Assembly (NCBI GenBank): GCA_031291475.1
Contig: JARLIY010000107.1
Span: 1 to 33,262, forward strand
From: Xanthobacteraceae bacterium
GTDB taxonomy: Bacteria; Pseudomonadota; Alphaproteobacteria; Rhizobiales; Xanthobacteraceae
DNA length: 33,262 nt
Direction of reading: 5' to 3'
This document shows positions 16,274 through 25,214 of this stretch, piece after piece. A model generated the notes under the pieces. The model saw nothing but the letters and a program-made list of their open reading frames with translations, made no database searches and had not been told where the DNA came from. How positions within the stretch are numbered: the stretch's first letter is position 1; every line of letters starts with the position of its first letter. The translations under genes and the position numbers were made by a program.

Positions 16274-18349
16274 CTACGACCTTTCCAAGCGCGCCAGTGC
16301 CGCTTCCGCCACTTTTTCGGGCGTAATGCCAAAATGTTGGTAAAGCTCTTTATACGGCGCGCTGGCGCCAAACCCGGTCATGCCGACAAACGTTCCGCTG
16401 GAGCCAATGATTTCGTCCCAGCCCTGGCGGATGCCGGCTTCGACCGCGACGTTGACTTTCGCCTTGCCGATAATGGCGGCGCGCTCCGCCTCCGGTGCGG
16501 CGAGCAGAAGTTCGAAGCACGGCACCGATACGACCCGCGCCAATATTTTGCGCGCGGCGAGAAGTTTCTGTGCCGCCACCGCGATGGCGACTTCCGATCC
16601 GGTGGCGAACAGCGAGACGGCGGGCGCGCCGCCTTCGGCGGCGATGAGCTCGTAAGCGCCGCGCGCGCAGCGGTTCGCGTCGTCCAGGCCCCGGCGCAGC
16701 TGCGGCAGGTTCTGCCGCGTGAGCGCAAGCACGCTCGGCCCCTTCGCGTTCTCCAGCGCCAGTTGCCAGCATTCGATGGTCTCGACCGCGTCGCACGGCC
16801 GGAACACTTTGAGGTTGGGGATGGCACGCAAGGCGGCGAGATGCTCGACCGGCTGGTGCGTCGGACCGTCTTCGCCAAGCCCGATGGAATCGTGCGTCAT
16901 CACATGGATGACGCGCCGGCCCATGAGCGCGGCAAGCCGAATGGCCGGCCGGCAATAATCGGAGAAGACGAGGAACGTCCCTGAATAAGGAATAATGCCG
17001 CCGTGCAGCGCCATGCCATTCATGGCCGCCGCCATGCCGTGCTCGCGCACGCCGTAATGAATGAAGCGGCCGGAATAGTCGGCGGCACTCATCGCTTTCA
17101 TGGCCTTGGTGCGCGTGTTGTTGGAGCCGGTCAGGTCGGCCGATCCGCCGATCATTTCCGGCAACGCCACCGTCAGCGCCTCGAGCGCAAATTCGGAAGC
17201 GGCGCGGGTTGCGATCTCCTTCGGCGCTTCGGCGAGCTTTTGCTTCACGGTGCGCACCGCCGCAGGGAACTTGTCCGCCGGCAGCGCGCCTTGCGTGCGG
17301 CGCGCGAACTCGGCGCGTTTTGCCGGATCGAGCGCGGCGAGGCGTGCTTCCCAGGCGAGCCGCAGCGGCTGTCCGCGTTCGCCGGCGCTGCGCCATTGCG
17401 TACGAATGGCGCCCGGAATTTCGAAAGCCGGCGCGGTCCAGCCGAGTTTTTGCCGGGCAGCCGCGATCTCCTCGGCGCCAAGCGGCGAGCCGTGGCACTT
17501 CTCGGTGCCGGCTTTGGTCGGCGCGCCGAAGCCGATCGTGGTGCGGCAGGCGATCAGCGAGGGGCGGTCGGATTTTTTCGCCGCTTCCAGCGCCGCGGCG
17601 ATGGCGGCCGGGTCGTGACCGTCGATGCGGGTCGCCGCCCAGCCGGCGGCATCGAAGCGTTTGATCTGATCGACGCTGTCCGCGAGCGCGAGCGGGCCGT
17701 CGATCGAGATGCCGTTGTCGTCGAACAGCACGACGAGCTTTTTCAGCCGCAGATGCCCGGCAAGCGCGATGGCTTCCTGGCTGATGCCTTCCATCAGGTC
17801 GCCGTCGGAGGCGAGCACGTAGGTGAAGTGATCGACGATATCGCCGCCGAAGATCGCGGCGAGATGGCGCTCCGCGATGGCCATGCCGACCGCATTGGCG
17901 ATCCCCTGGCCGAGCGGGCCGGTCGTGGTCTCGATTCCCGGCGTGTGGTCGTATTCGGGATGGCCGGGCGTGAGCGAGCCAAGCTGGCGGAAGCGCTTGA
18001 TCTCGCCGATCGTCATCTTCTCGTAGCCGGTCAGATGCAGCAGCGCATAGATCAGCATCGAGCCGTGACCGGCCGAGAGCACGAAGCGGTCGCGGTCGGG
18101 CCATGCCGGATCGGCGGGATCGAATTTGAGGAAGCGCGTGAACAGCACGGTGGCAATGTCGGCGGCGCCCATCGGCAAGCCCGGATGCCCCGCTTTCGCC
18201 TGCTCGACGGCGTCCATGGCGAGCGCGCGGATGGCGTTGGCCATGCGGTCGTGGTCCGCACGCGAGGTCGGACTCGCGCCTGTGGAGGGAAAACGTTGCG
18301 CCTGGGCGAGGCTTGCGCTCGCCGTGGCAAGACGGTCCGGCATCGTCAT
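16274..18349 (-). CDS. tkt: Transketolase
   Basis: A 691-residue thiamine-diphosphate enzyme moving two-carbon units between sugar phosphates in the pentose phosphate and Calvin pathways. Seen are [14 protein letters not shown] (about 49-62), [14 protein letters not shown] (about 90-103) and the ThDP/Mg motif SDGDLMEG ending DDNGISIDG. That motif usually begins GDG; the serine is a mild variant. The pyrimidine domain is marked by FVLSAGHG and [15 protein letters not shown] use ATG 18349, giving [10 protein letters not shown]; the next ATG, two codons in, is equally possible. It is first in the long minus-strand run and probably carries the main promoter for gap, pgk and fba. Confidence 0.95.
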   Translation of the reverse strand: MTMPDRLATASASLAQAQRFPSTGASPTSRADHDRMANAIRALAMDAVEQAKAGHPGLPMGAADIATVLFTRFLKFDPADPAWPDRDRFVLSAGHGSMLIYALLHLTGYEKMTIGEIKRFRQLGSLTPGHPEYDHTPGIETTTGPLGQGIANAVGMAIAERHLAAIFGGDIVDHFTYVLASDGDLMEGISQEAIALAGHLRLKKLVVLFDDNGISIDGPLALADSVDQIKRFDAAGWAATRIDGHDPAAIAAALEAAKKSDRPSLIACRTTIGFGAPTKAGTEKCHGSPLGAEEIAAARQKLGWTAPAFEIPGAIRTQWRSAGERGQPLRLAWEARLAALDPAKRAEFARRTQGALPADKFPAAVRTVKQKLAEAPKEIATRAASEFALEALTVALPEMIGGSADLTGSNNTRTKAMKAMSAADYSGRFIHYGVREHGMAAAMNGMALHGGIIPYSGTFLVFSDYCRPAIRLAALMGRRVIHVMTHDSIGLGEDGPTHQPVEHLAALRAIPNLKVFRPCDAVETIECWQLALENAKGPSVLALTRQNLPQLRRGLDDANRCARGAYELIAAEGGAPAVSLFATGSEVAIAVAAQKLLAARKILARVVSVPCFELLLAAPEAERAAIIGKAKVNVAVEAGIRQGWDEIIGSSGTFVGMTGFGASAPYKELYQHFGITPEKVAEAALARLERS

Positions 18350-18409
18350 GGAACGGGCCAAGCGCGGCGCGGGTGCGAAACCGCCGCGGTCACGAGAACT
18401 TGCGGGGCA

Positions 18410-18437
18410 CAATTAGCATGCGAGGCCTTTGAGTCAA
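18410..18437 (-). promoter_or_regulatory. Candidate tkt operon promoter with overlapping GANTC site
   Basis: On the minus strand TTGACT (18432-18437) precedes a weak TAATTG (18410-18415) by 16 nt; GCTAAT (18412-18417) at 14 nt is the alternative -10. A GAGTC at 18431-18435, the GANTC target of the cell-cycle methylase CcrM, overlaps the -35. Position is about 60-80 nt before the tkt start. Weak match, offered as a candidate. Confidence 0.35.
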
Positions 18438-18497
18438 TTGTGCGGGCGGGCTTCCAAGCGCGTCGTGCACAGGGCCGCAGGCGCGGTGCTTTGGGCG

Positions 18498-18526
18498 TTG
18501 ACGCTCTTGCTCGATGCGACGTAAGG
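18498..18526 (+). promoter_or_regulatory. Candidate promoter of the DUF4164-zapA unit
   Basis: TTGACG (18498-18503) and GTAAGG (18521-18526) are separated by 17 nt in the 253-nt divergent gap between tkt and the DUF4164 gene. The -10 is poor, so this is tentative. Confidence 0.3.
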
Positions 18527-18602
18527 TTCCTTTTGTAAATAGTTGCCGTCGCACGGTTTTCACCTGTGGTGCGCCGGCCCTATGGCCGCGGCGGATGGCC
18601 AA

Positions 18603-18881
18603 ATGAGTGAGACCAATTCAATCGAGATCGCGAGCCGGCGCCTGAAGCTTGCGCTCGACGCGCTCGAAGCGGCGGCCGAGCGGCGCAGCGAGACCGATCG
18701 CAGCCAGGAAGCCTTGGCGACGCAAATCCACGCGCTCGGCGCCGATCGGGCGCGGCTTGCCAGCGAGCTCGATCAGGCCACGGCGCATTCGCGCGGGCTC
18801 GAAGCCGCCAACCGCGAGGTGGTGCAGCGGATCGACGAGGCGATCGAAACGATCCGGAGCGTGCTGGCGCACGAAGACTAA
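18603..18881 (+). CDS. DUF4164 family coiled-coil protein
   Basis: A 92-residue almost wholly helical protein of the DUF4164 family. Residues about 8-85 form one coiled coil rich in alanine, glutamate and arginine. There is no signal peptide or membrane segment. The start ATG 18603 (MSETNSIEIA) gives the family-like N-terminus; an ATG at 18582 is the alternative. It ends 53 nt before zapA and is probably co-transcribed with it. The position suggests a link to cell division, since pairs of small coiled-coil proteins accompany zapA elsewhere, but no function is established that I know of. Confidence 0.8.
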   Translation: MSETNSIEIASRRLKLALDALEAAAERRSETDRSQEALATQIHALGADRARLASELDQATAHSRGLEAANREVVQRIDEAIETIRSVLAHED

Positions 18882-18934
18882 GGGAACGCACTGCGGGTCG
18901 TGCCGAGGGCAGGCGAGGGGTGCAAAGGGTCGGA

Positions 18935-19321
18935 ATGTCCCAAGTCAACGTCACCATCAATGGCCGCCAATTCCGCATGGCCTGCGAGGATGGTCAAGAA
19001 GACCATTTGACGAATCTCGCGCGCGAACTCGACACACGCATCGCCGGCCTGCGCGCCAAGTTCGGCGAGATCGGCGACGCCAGGCTTACCGTCATGGCTG
19101 CGATCACCATTGCCGATGAATTGTCCGAGATGGGCACGCGTATCAAACGCCTCGAAGATGAGTTCGCGGCCGCGCAAGGCGCGCAGACGGCGGTCGCGGA
19201 GCGCAACACCGCGGCGCAGGCCGCCGCCGCCGCAGCGCTCACTTCCGCCGCCGAACGCATCGAAAGCGTCACCAAAAGACTCAATCAGACCATCGGCGGC
19301 AGCAGCATCGCGCTGGGGTGA
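18935..19321 (+). CDS. zapA: Cell division protein ZapA
   Basis: A 128-residue ZapA, which cross-links FtsZ filaments at the division ring. The N-terminal domain begins SQVNVTINGRQFRMACEDGQEDHL and contains the family's LARELD stretch, and the C-terminal half (about 70-120) is a coiled coil for dimer and tetramer formation. AAAGGGTCGG precedes ATG 18935 and serves as ribosome binding site; the frame's earlier start at 18920 adds five residues and is less likely. The 6S RNA gene follows at once, the same order as zapA-ssrS in Gammaproteobacteria. Confidence 0.92.
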   Translation: MSQVNVTINGRQFRMACEDGQEDHLTNLARELDTRIAGLRAKFGEIGDARLTVMAAITIADELSEMGTRIKRLEDEFAAAQGAQTAVAERNTAAQAAAAAALTSAAERIESVTKRLNQTIGGSSIALG

Positions 19322-19351
19322 TGGCGTCGCGCTCGCCTTGGCATTACATTG

Positions 19352-19513
19352 TTCTTGCGGGGCTGCCTGGTGCGTAGGAGACAACACCTCGGGGCCTTAC
19401 GATCCTAACGGGAGCTGTCCCTGGCCTTGCCCCTGGGTTTGGTCACATGGCGCCCACCTACTTATGTAGGTTCCCGGGATCAGCGCTCTTACGGCCGGCG
19501 CGGCTCCGCACTT
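19352..19513 (+). ncRNA. ssrS: 6S RNA
   Basis: About 160 nt of noncoding sequence between zapA and the 5-formyl-THF cyclo-ligase gene, the standard location of 6S RNA. The closing stem pairs 19356-19365 with 19501-19510 over ten positions, counting G-U pairs. Inside lie the 6S-like segments GGTGCGTAGGAGACAAC near 19369 and, opposite, GGCGCCCACCTACTTATG near 19449, expected to frame the open-promoter-like bubble. 6S RNA binds sigma-70 RNA polymerase in stationary phase and is itself transcribed into a product RNA on release. Exact ends are estimated from the stem. Confidence 0.9.
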
Positions 19514-19520
19514 ATCGACC

Positions 19521-20111
19521 ATGACCTCAGCAACCGGCGTCGAGGATTCCAAGGCAGCGCTTCGCCGCGAGGCGATGGGGCGGCGCGATGCGTTGTCGGG
19601 TGAGGCGCGCAATGCCGCCGCCGAAGCAATCGCCGCGCGGCCGTTTCCGCTGGCGATCAAGCCCGGCACGATCGTCTCCGGCTTCATGCCCCTCAAGAGC
19701 GAGATCAACCCGCTGCCGCTGATGCGCAAGCTTGCGGCGCAAGGCGCACGCCTGGCGCTCCCCGTCATCGCCGGCCGCGGCAAGCCGCTCATCATCCGCG
19801 CGTGGGATTTCGGCGCGCCACTTGACCGCGGGCAATGGCACATACGGGAGCCGAAGCCGGAAGCCGCGGCGGTTGAACCGGACATTCTGCTGGTGCCGCT
19901 GCTTGCCTTCGACCGCGCGGGCCATCGCGTCGGCTACGGCGCCGGCTACTACGATCTGACCATCACGCAACTGCGCGCGCGCAAGCCCGTTATGGCCGTG
20001 GGGCTGGCTTTTGCCGCGCAGGAGGTTCCCGCCGTACCGGCAACGCCCCACGACGCGCGGCTCGATCTTGTGCTAACCGAGCGCGAGTTGATCGATTTGC
20101 GAGGCAGTTGA
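19521..20111 (+). CDS. 5-formyltetrahydrofolate cyclo-ligase
   Basis: A 196-residue enzyme converting 5-formyl-tetrahydrofolate to 5,10-methenyl-tetrahydrofolate with ATP (MTHFS family; ygfA/fau in E. coli). The N-terminal basic helix SKAALRREAMGRRDAL, the folate-side stretch SGFMPLKSEINPLPLM and the family motif GYGAGYYD (about 134-141) are all visible. ATG 19521 follows the 3' end of the 6S RNA by a few bases, so both probably come from one primary transcript, as in E. coli. It overlaps the next gene's ribosome binding site region; the next ATG starts 2 nt after its stop. Confidence 0.93.
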   Translation: MTSATGVEDSKAALRREAMGRRDALSGEARNAAAEAIAARPFPLAIKPGTIVSGFMPLKSEINPLPLMRKLAAQGARLALPVIAGRGKPLIIRAWDFGAPLDRGQWHIREPKPEAAAVEPDILLVPLLAFDRAGHRVGYGAGYYDLTITQLRARKPVMAVGLAFAAQEVPAVPATPHDARLDLVLTERELIDLRGS

Positions 20112-20113
20112 GC

Positions 20114-20935
20114 ATGCGCATCCTGTTCGTCGGCGATGTTGTCGGCCGCAGCGGGCGGACCGTCGTCTGCAAACGCTTGCCCGGCCTCATTAGCGACTGG
20201 AAGCTCGATTTCGTCGTGGTGAACGGCGAGAATGCCGCCGGCGGCTTCGGCATTACAGAGGCGATTTACCGAGAATTGATCGATGCCGGCGCCGACGCCA
20301 TCACCGGCGGCAACCATTCGTGGGATCGGAAAGAGGCGCTGGTCTTCATCGAACGCGCCCCGAAGCTTCTTCGCCCGATCAATTTTCCGGCCGGCACGCC
20401 CGGCCGCGGTGCGGCTTTGTGCGAGACCAAAACCGGCGCCCACGTGCTCGTCATCAACGCGATGGGCCGCATCTTCATGGACCCGCTTGACGACCCCTTT
20501 GCCGCAGTCGACCGCGAGCTTGCCGCTTGCCCCTTGCGGCAAGGCGCCGACGCCATCGTCGTCGATATCCATGCCGAGGCGACGAGCGAGAAGCAGACCA
20601 TGGGTCAATTCTGCGACAGCCGCGCCAGCCTGGTGGTCGGCACGCATACGCATGCGCCCACGGCGGATTTGCGCGTCCTGCCCGGCGGCACCGCGTTCAT
20701 GAGCGATGTCGGCATGACCGGCGACTACGACTCGGTGATCGGCATGGCCAAGGACGAGCCGCTGCAACGCTTCACCCGCCGCATCGCTACGGCGCGCTTC
20801 GAGGCGGCCTCGGGCCCGGCGACGCTCTGTGCCGTCGCGGTGGAGACCGACCCGGCGACGGGGCTTGCGGTACGCGTCGGCGCGGTGCGCCTCGGCGGCG
20901 GCCTCGAACAGGCAATGCCTGCCTTCTGGGCGTAA
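20114..20935 (+). CDS. YmdB-type metallophosphoesterase (TIGR00282 family)
   Basis: A 273-residue calcineurin-like phosphoesterase of the family that includes Bacillus YmdB, which hydrolyses 2',3'-cyclic nucleotides. Metal-binding motifs occur in order: GDVVGRSGR near residues 7-15, NGENAAGG near 38-45, GGNHSWDRKE near 65-74, DIHAEATSEK near 155-164 and GTHTHAPTAD near 178-187. No signal peptide; it should be cytosolic. ATG 20114 is chosen over TTG 20108 because GAGG lies 9 nt upstream. It follows the cyclo-ligase gene directly and is surely in the same operon. Substrate in this organism is unknown. Confidence 0.9.
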   Translation: MRILFVGDVVGRSGRTVVCKRLPGLISDWKLDFVVVNGENAAGGFGITEAIYRELIDAGADAITGGNHSWDRKEALVFIERAPKLLRPINFPAGTPGRGAALCETKTGAHVLVINAMGRIFMDPLDDPFAAVDRELAACPLRQGADAIVVDIHAEATSEKQTMGQFCDSRASLVVGTHTHAPTADLRVLPGGTAFMSDVGMTGDYDSVIGMAKDEPLQRFTRRIATARFEAASGPATLCAVAVETDPATGLAVRVGAVRLGGGLEQAMPAFWA

Positions 20936-21039
20936 GTTCCGATAGCGCGGTCACCTTTATTTCCACTCCGCGTCACCCTATAAATTCGGCATCAATCCAT
21001 TCCATTTTCGCGGCGCTCTAGCGCGCAAAGACTTGAGCC

Positions 21040-21786
21040 ATGGCCGGACATTCGCAGTTCAAGAACATCATGCACCGCAAGGGGCGGCAGGACGCGGCAA
21101 AGTCCAAGCTGTTTGGCAAGCTCGCCCGCGAAATCACTGTCTCCGCCAAAATCGGCCTGCCCGATCCGGCGATGAATCCGCGCCTGCGCGCCGCCATCAT
21201 CGCCGCGCGGGCGGAAAACATGCCGAAGGACAATATCGAGCGCGCCATCAAGAAGGCGCTGGGCGGCGATGCGGAAAATTACGAGGAGATCCGCTACGAA
21301 GGCTACGGGCCCGGCGGCGTCGCCGTGATCGTCGAGGTTTTGACCGACAACCGCAACCGCACCGCCGGCGAGGTGCGCGCCACCTTCACCAAGAGCGGCG
21401 GCAACCTTGCCGAGACCGGGGCAGTGTCTTTCATGTTCGACCATGTCGGCGTCATCGAATACGACGCCAAGGCGGCGAGCGCGGATGCGATGTTCGAGGC
21501 GGCGCTGGAGGCCGGCGCCGACGACGTCGTCTCCAGCGAAAGCGGCCATGAGGTTTATGCCGCGCAGGACCGCTTCGGCTCCGTCGCCAAGGCGCTGGAA
21601 TTAAAATTCGGCGAGCCGCGCAAGGCTTCGCTGGTCTGGCGGCCGCAAAACACCGTGGCGCTCGACGACGAGCAGGGCGAAAAGTTGCTCAAGCTCATCG
21701 AAAACCTCAACGAGCACGACGATGTGCAAAGCGTCTATGCCAATTTTGAGATTTCCGACGCGCTGGTGAGCCGGATGAGCGCGTAG
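21040..21786 (+). CDS. yebC: YebC/PmpR family protein
   Basis: A 248-residue member of the YebC/PmpR/TACO1 family, annotated as DNA-binding regulators but also shown in several systems to help ribosomes over proline stretches. The diagnostic N-terminus [18 protein letters not shown] and the central [15 protein letters not shown] motif (about 87-101) are intact; length is typical. It precedes ruvC, the usual neighbourhood. A small terminator overlaps its stop codon. Confidence 0.95.
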   Translation: MAGHSQFKNIMHRKGRQDAAKSKLFGKLAREITVSAKIGLPDPAMNPRLRAAIIAARAENMPKDNIERAIKKALGGDAENYEEIRYEGYGPGGVAVIVEVLTDNRNRTAGEVRATFTKSGGNLAETGAVSFMFDHVGVIEYDAKAASADAMFEAALEAGADDVVSSESGHEVYAAQDRFGSVAKALELKFGEPRKASLVWRPQNTVALDDEQGEKLLKLIENLNEHDDVQSVYANFEISDALVSRMSA

Positions 21787-21806
21787 CCGACGGAGTTCGG
21801 CTTTTT
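21785..21806 (+). terminator. Rho-independent terminator after yebC
   Basis: AGCCGA (21785-21790), six-base loop, TCGGCT (21797-21802), followed by T residues to 21806. The stem is short, so efficiency is uncertain. Confidence 0.6.
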
Positions 21807-21916
21807 CTCCTCACCTTTCCCGTCGGGAGAGGGGGAACAACCTCGTTGGTCGCGCCCTTCTCCCGGCTCGCAGCTAAAGCCGCTCGCCGAACTCTCCCCA
21901 ATGGGGAGAGGTGAAG
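21807..21916. repeat. Palindromic repeat element between yebC and ruvC
   Basis: The left part (21810-21835) resembles the reverse complement of the right part (21892-21916), and the right part contains a perfect hairpin CTCTCCCC-AAT-GGGGAGAG (21892-21910). On the minus strand it reads as TSPLPIGESS...GCSPSPDGKGE, a peptide pattern I recognise from dispersed intergenic repeats of Hyphomicrobiales. It occupies most of the 158-nt gap and probably is a MITE/REP-like element. Confidence 0.7.
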
Positions 21917-21944
21917 TGTTAGGCCGTGCTATCAATGACCCGGC

Positions 21945-22451
21945 ATGACGCGCTCGATTCGCATTCTCGGCATCGATCCGGGGCTCCGCCGCACCGGCTG
22001 GGGCATCGTGGAGATTGCCGGCAATAGGCTCGGCTATCTCGGCTGCGGGTCGGTGACGACGCATGCCGAGGATACGCTCGCGGCGCGGCTCCTTGCCATC
22101 CACGACGGCCTGACGCGCATTCTCGACGAGTTTCGCCCCGACGAAGCCGCCATCGAGACGACCTTCGTCAACAAGGACGCCAAGGCGACGCTCAAGCTCG
22201 GGCAGGCGCGGGGCATCGCCATGGTGGTGCCGGCCAAAGCAGGTGTGCCGGTGTCCGAATATGCGCCCAATCTGGTGAAGAAGAGCATCGTCGGCGCCGG
22301 TCACGGCGACAAGGCGCAAATCCGCATGATGATCGGGGTGCTTCTGCCCAACGCCGACCCGTCCTCCGACGACGCCGCCGACGCGCTTGCCATCGCGGTA
22401 ACGCACGCACACCACCGGCAGAGCGTGCTGCTCAAGGTAGCGGTACGATGA
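21945..22451 (+). CDS. ruvC: Holliday junction endonuclease RuvC
   Basis: A 168-residue RuvC that cuts four-way DNA junctions symmetrically. The acidic active site is visible: D11 in ILGIDPG, E71 in AAIETTF and the aspartates of [12 protein letters not shown] near 144-148. Length is normal. ATG 21945 gives the standard start. The stop overlaps the ruvA ATG by 4 nt (ATGA), showing translational coupling. Confidence 0.97.
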   Translation: MTRSIRILGIDPGLRRTGWGIVEIAGNRLGYLGCGSVTTHAEDTLAARLLAIHDGLTRILDEFRPDEAAIETTFVNKDAKATLKLGQARGIAMVVPAKAGVPVSEYAPNLVKKSIVGAGHGDKAQIRMMIGVLLPNADPSSDDAADALAIAVTHAHHRQSVLLKVAVR

Positions 22452-23065
22452 TCGGCAAGCTCAAGGGCGTGATCGACTCCTACGGCGAGGACTCCGTCAT
22501 CGTCGACGTCAACGGCGTCGGCTATCTCGTGCATTGCTCGGCGCGCACGTTGCAGGAATTGCCGCGCGCCGGCGAGCCGGTGACGCTGTCGATCGAGACG
22601 CATGTGCGCGAGGATCAAATCCGGCTGTTCGGCTTCCTAACCGATGTTGAGCGCGAATGGTTCCGGCTCTTGCAGACGGTGCAGGGCGTCGGCACCAAGG
22701 TCGCGCTTGCCGTCCTCGGCACGCTCAAACCGGCCGATCTCGCTTCGGCCATCGCCATGCGCGACAAGGCGATGGTGGCGCGTACGCCCGGTGTCGGCCC
22801 GAAAGTCGCCGAGCGCATCGTCACCGAGCTCAAGGACAAGGCGCCGGCCTATACCGATATCGACCCGGCGCTGGTGCGCCTCTCCGGCGCGCTCGAGGAG
22901 AAGCGCGCGCCGCAACCGGTCACCGACGCGGTTTCCGCGCTGATCAATCTCGGCTATGCGCAGCCGCAAGCCGCCGCTGCCATCGCTGCCGCTGCGCGCA
23001 GCGCCGGTGACGCCGCGGAAGTAAAGACCCTCATCCGGCTCGGCCTGAAGGAGTTGGCGAAGTGA
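22448..23065 (+). CDS. ruvA: Holliday junction helicase subunit RuvA
   Basis: A 205-residue RuvA that binds the junction and loads RuvB. Begins [11 protein letters not shown]; the helix-hairpin-helix segments ([16 protein letters not shown] near 75 and [17 protein letters not shown] near 114) are intact, and domain III (about 155-205) that contacts RuvB is present. It overlaps ruvC and the following deaminase gene by 4 nt each. Confidence 0.97.
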   Translation: MIGKLKGVIDSYGEDSVIVDVNGVGYLVHCSARTLQELPRAGEPVTLSIETHVREDQIRLFGFLTDVEREWFRLLQTVQGVGTKVALAVLGTLKPADLASAIAMRDKAMVARTPGVGPKVAERIVTELKDKAPAYTDIDPALVRLSGALEEKRAPQPVTDAVSALINLGYAQPQAAAAIAAAARSAGDAAEVKTLIRLGLKELAK

Positions 23066-23523
23066 AACGGCCCGGCAAACCCGGCAAAAAACTTGGCAAG
23101 AAACTCGGCAAGGCCGATCGCGAATTGATCGCCGCGGCGGGCGCGGCGATCACGCGGCGCTATCGCGACGACTGGCAGGAAGTCGGCGCGGCCTTGCGCA
23201 CGCGTTCGGGAAAAATCTTCACCGGTGTCAATCTCGACGCCTATCTCGGCCGCATGGCGGTCTGCGCCGAGGCGGTTGCGCTCGGCCGCGCCGTCGTCGA
23301 TCTTGGCGAGGCGGGAATCGATACCATCGTTGCCGTGCGGCATCCCTCGCCCGCGGAAAAAGATCAGACGATCGCCGTGGTATCGCCGTGCGGGGCGTGC
23401 CGGGAGCTCATTTTCGACTATGATCCGCAAGCGCGGGTCATCGTACCGAACGGAAAATTGCCGGCAGTGGTGCCGATCGGCGAGCTTCTACCCAACAAGT
23501 ACAGCCGGGGGTCGGAAGGGTGA
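23062..23523 (+). CDS. Cytidine deaminase family protein
   Basis: A 153-residue zinc deaminase, probably converting cytidine or deoxycytidine to the uridine form. The zinc site is complete: C68-A-E70, with E70 the catalytic proton shuttle, and C110-G-A-C113 in [10 protein letters not shown]. The first 18 residues are a basic, repetitive tail ([13 protein letters not shown]) not needed for the fold. GTG 23062 overlaps the ruvA stop (GTGA), and the gene's own stop overlaps the ruvB GTG by 4 nt, so it is locked into the ruvA-ruvB unit. The family also includes blasticidin S deaminases; the substrate is not certain. Confidence 0.88.
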   Translation: MKRPGKPGKKLGKKLGKADRELIAAAGAAITRRYRDDWQEVGAALRTRSGKIFTGVNLDAYLGRMAVCAEAVALGRAVVDLGEAGIDTIVAVRHPSPAEKDQTIAVVSPCGACRELIFDYDPQARVIVPNGKLPAVVPIGELLPNKYSRGSEG

Positions 23524-24563
23524 GCAGCACGGCCAAGCTCGTGACCGCCGAGCGCCGCGAGGAAGATGCGGCGGAAGCGACGTTGCGCCCGCAGCGCCTG
23601 GCGGATTTCGTCGGTCAGGAGCAGGCGCGGAAGAATCTCGGCGTGTTCATCGAGGCGGCGCGCGCGCGCCGCGAGGCGCTCGATCACGTGCTGTTCGTCG
23701 GCCCCCCGGGACTCGGCAAGACCACTTTGGCGCAGATCGTGGCGCGTGAGCTCGGCGTGAATTTCCGCGCCACCGCCGGTCCGGTGATCGCCAAGGCCGG
23801 CGATCTCGCGGCGCTGCTCACCAATCTCGAAGAGCGCGACGTGCTGTTCATCGATGAAATTCACCGGCTCAATCCGGCGGTCGAGGAGATCCTTTACCCG
23901 GCGATGGAGGATTTCCAGCTCGACCTCATCATCGGCGCCGGGCCGGCCGCACGTTCGGTCAAGATCGATCTCGCCAAATTCACCCTCATCGGCGCCACTA
24001 CCCGCGCCGGGCTGCTGACCAATCCGCTGCGCGACCGTTTCGGCATTCCGGTGCGATTGAATTTCTATTCCGAGGCCGAGCTCGAACAGATCGTCAATCG
24101 CGGCGCCCGCGTCTTGCGCATCGGCGTCACCGCCGACGGCGCCAACGAGATCGCGCGCCGCGCGCGCGGCACCCCGCGCATCGCCGGACGACTTTTGCGC
24201 CGCGTGCGCGATTTCGCCGCCGTCGCCGGCGTGGCCGCGATCGACCGCGCCGTCGCCGACAAAGCGCTGGCCGCGCTTGAAGTCGATGCCGCCGGCCTCG
24301 ACGCCATGGACCGGCGTTATCTCTCGACCATCGCGGTGAATTACGGCGGCGGGCCGGTCGGCGTTGAGACGCTCGCGGCCGCCTTGTCCGAGCCGCGCGA
24401 TGCCATCGAGGACATTATCGAGCCCTATCTGATTCAGTGCGGCTTCCTGCAGCGCACGCCGCGCGGAAGGCTGATCACCGGGCACGCTTTCCGCCATCTC
24501 GGACTGCCCGAACCCGCGCGCGATCCGGCGCAGTTCGGGTTGTTCGCGACCGACGAGGAATAG
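23520..24563 (+). CDS. ruvB: Holliday junction helicase RuvB
   Basis: A 347-residue AAA+ motor that drives branch migration with RuvA. Walker [10 protein letters not shown] is at 61-69, Walker [10 protein letters not shown] near 115, sensor 1 GATTRAG near 160, and the C-terminal winged helix ends with RTPRGR. GTG 23520 overlaps the deaminase stop by 4 nt. Full length and intact. Confidence 0.97.
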   Translation: MSSTAKLVTAERREEDAAEATLRPQRLADFVGQEQARKNLGVFIEAARARREALDHVLFVGPPGLGKTTLAQIVARELGVNFRATAGPVIAKAGDLAALLTNLEERDVLFIDEIHRLNPAVEEILYPAMEDFQLDLIIGAGPAARSVKIDLAKFTLIGATTRAGLLTNPLRDRFGIPVRLNFYSEAELEQIVNRGARVLRIGVTADGANEIARRARGTPRIAGRLLRRVRDFAAVAGVAAIDRAVADKALAALEVDAAGLDAMDRRYLSTIAVNYGGGPVGVETLAAALSEPRDAIEDIIEPYLIQCGFLQRTPRGRLITGHAFRHLGLPEPARDPAQFGLFATDEE

Positions 24564-24580
24564 AGCTTCCGGCAAACGCG

Positions 24581-25120
24581 TTATTTCAGATCGCGCCGCG
24601 CGATGGGCTTGGCGAAAACAGTCACGGCGGCGGTGCAGCCGGTCGCCTCGGAGACGATCACTTCGACTTTGGCCGACATCGCTTTGTTTTTCTCATAACC
24701 GGCGTACCAGCCCTCCGTCCCGCGAAAACCGTCGATCCCGGCGAGCGCGATAGCGGCCGGGTCGTCGAACCAAACGAGCTTCGGATCAGCCGACTGGAAA
24801 GCGGCCTTGACGCTCTCGGCGACCTTCTTCGCTTCCTCCGCCGATCGGAATGGGACCGAATCGCAGTGGTACTCGTAGCGGGAAGCTTCGCCACGCTTGT
24901 TGACGTAGCAGGACCGGATCAGCCCGCCGATCGGTTGCGTGCCCTCCCAGACCGGATCGCCTCTGGGATCGAGCGTGGGCTTTCCCTTGATTTTCGCGAA
25001 GCTGCCTGACCGCGCGCCCAGGATTTTTTGGATCGGACCGCAGACGTCATCGGTACAGTCGGCGAAGGCGGCGGTCGGGAGCACCAGCGCAAGCAGCGAC
25101 GCAATAATCCATTTTGTCAC
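24581..25120 (-). CDS. Hypothetical secreted protein with five cysteines
   Basis: A 179-residue protein with no family I recognise. GTG 25120, preceded by GGGGCACGTT, opens a good signal peptide (residues 1-20, cleavage after AFA), so the mature protein should be periplasmic. Five cysteines (about 22, 27, 71, 86, 162) would allow two disulphides. The middle part carries FRSAEEAKKVAESVKAAF, probably a helix, and the rest looks like alpha/beta structure. A longer open frame to 25216 covers the promoter of the divergent GFA gene and is not used. It converges with ruvB, 17 nt apart. Confidence 0.7.
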   Translation of the reverse strand: MTKWIIASLLALVLPTAAFADCTDDVCGPIQKILGARSGSFAKIKGKPTLDPRGDPVWEGTQPIGGLIRSCYVNKRGEASRYEYHCDSVPFRSAEEAKKVAESVKAAFQSADPKLVWFDDPAAIALAGIDGFRGTEGWYAGYEKNKAMSAKVEVIVSEATGCTAAVTVFAKPIARRDLK

Positions 25121-25214
25121 AACGTGCCCCGTGCGATTGACTTCCGCCGCTGACGCCCTGCGACACCTATGATACACGGGCGTCGCCGATAACGTAATTC
25201 GCTTCGGAGCAAAC

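Noticed and set aside
15683..18538. Two long plus-strand frames antisense to gap and tkt
   Set aside because: gap and tkt have intact catalytic motifs on the minus strand. The opposing frames have no family resemblance or ribosome binding sites.
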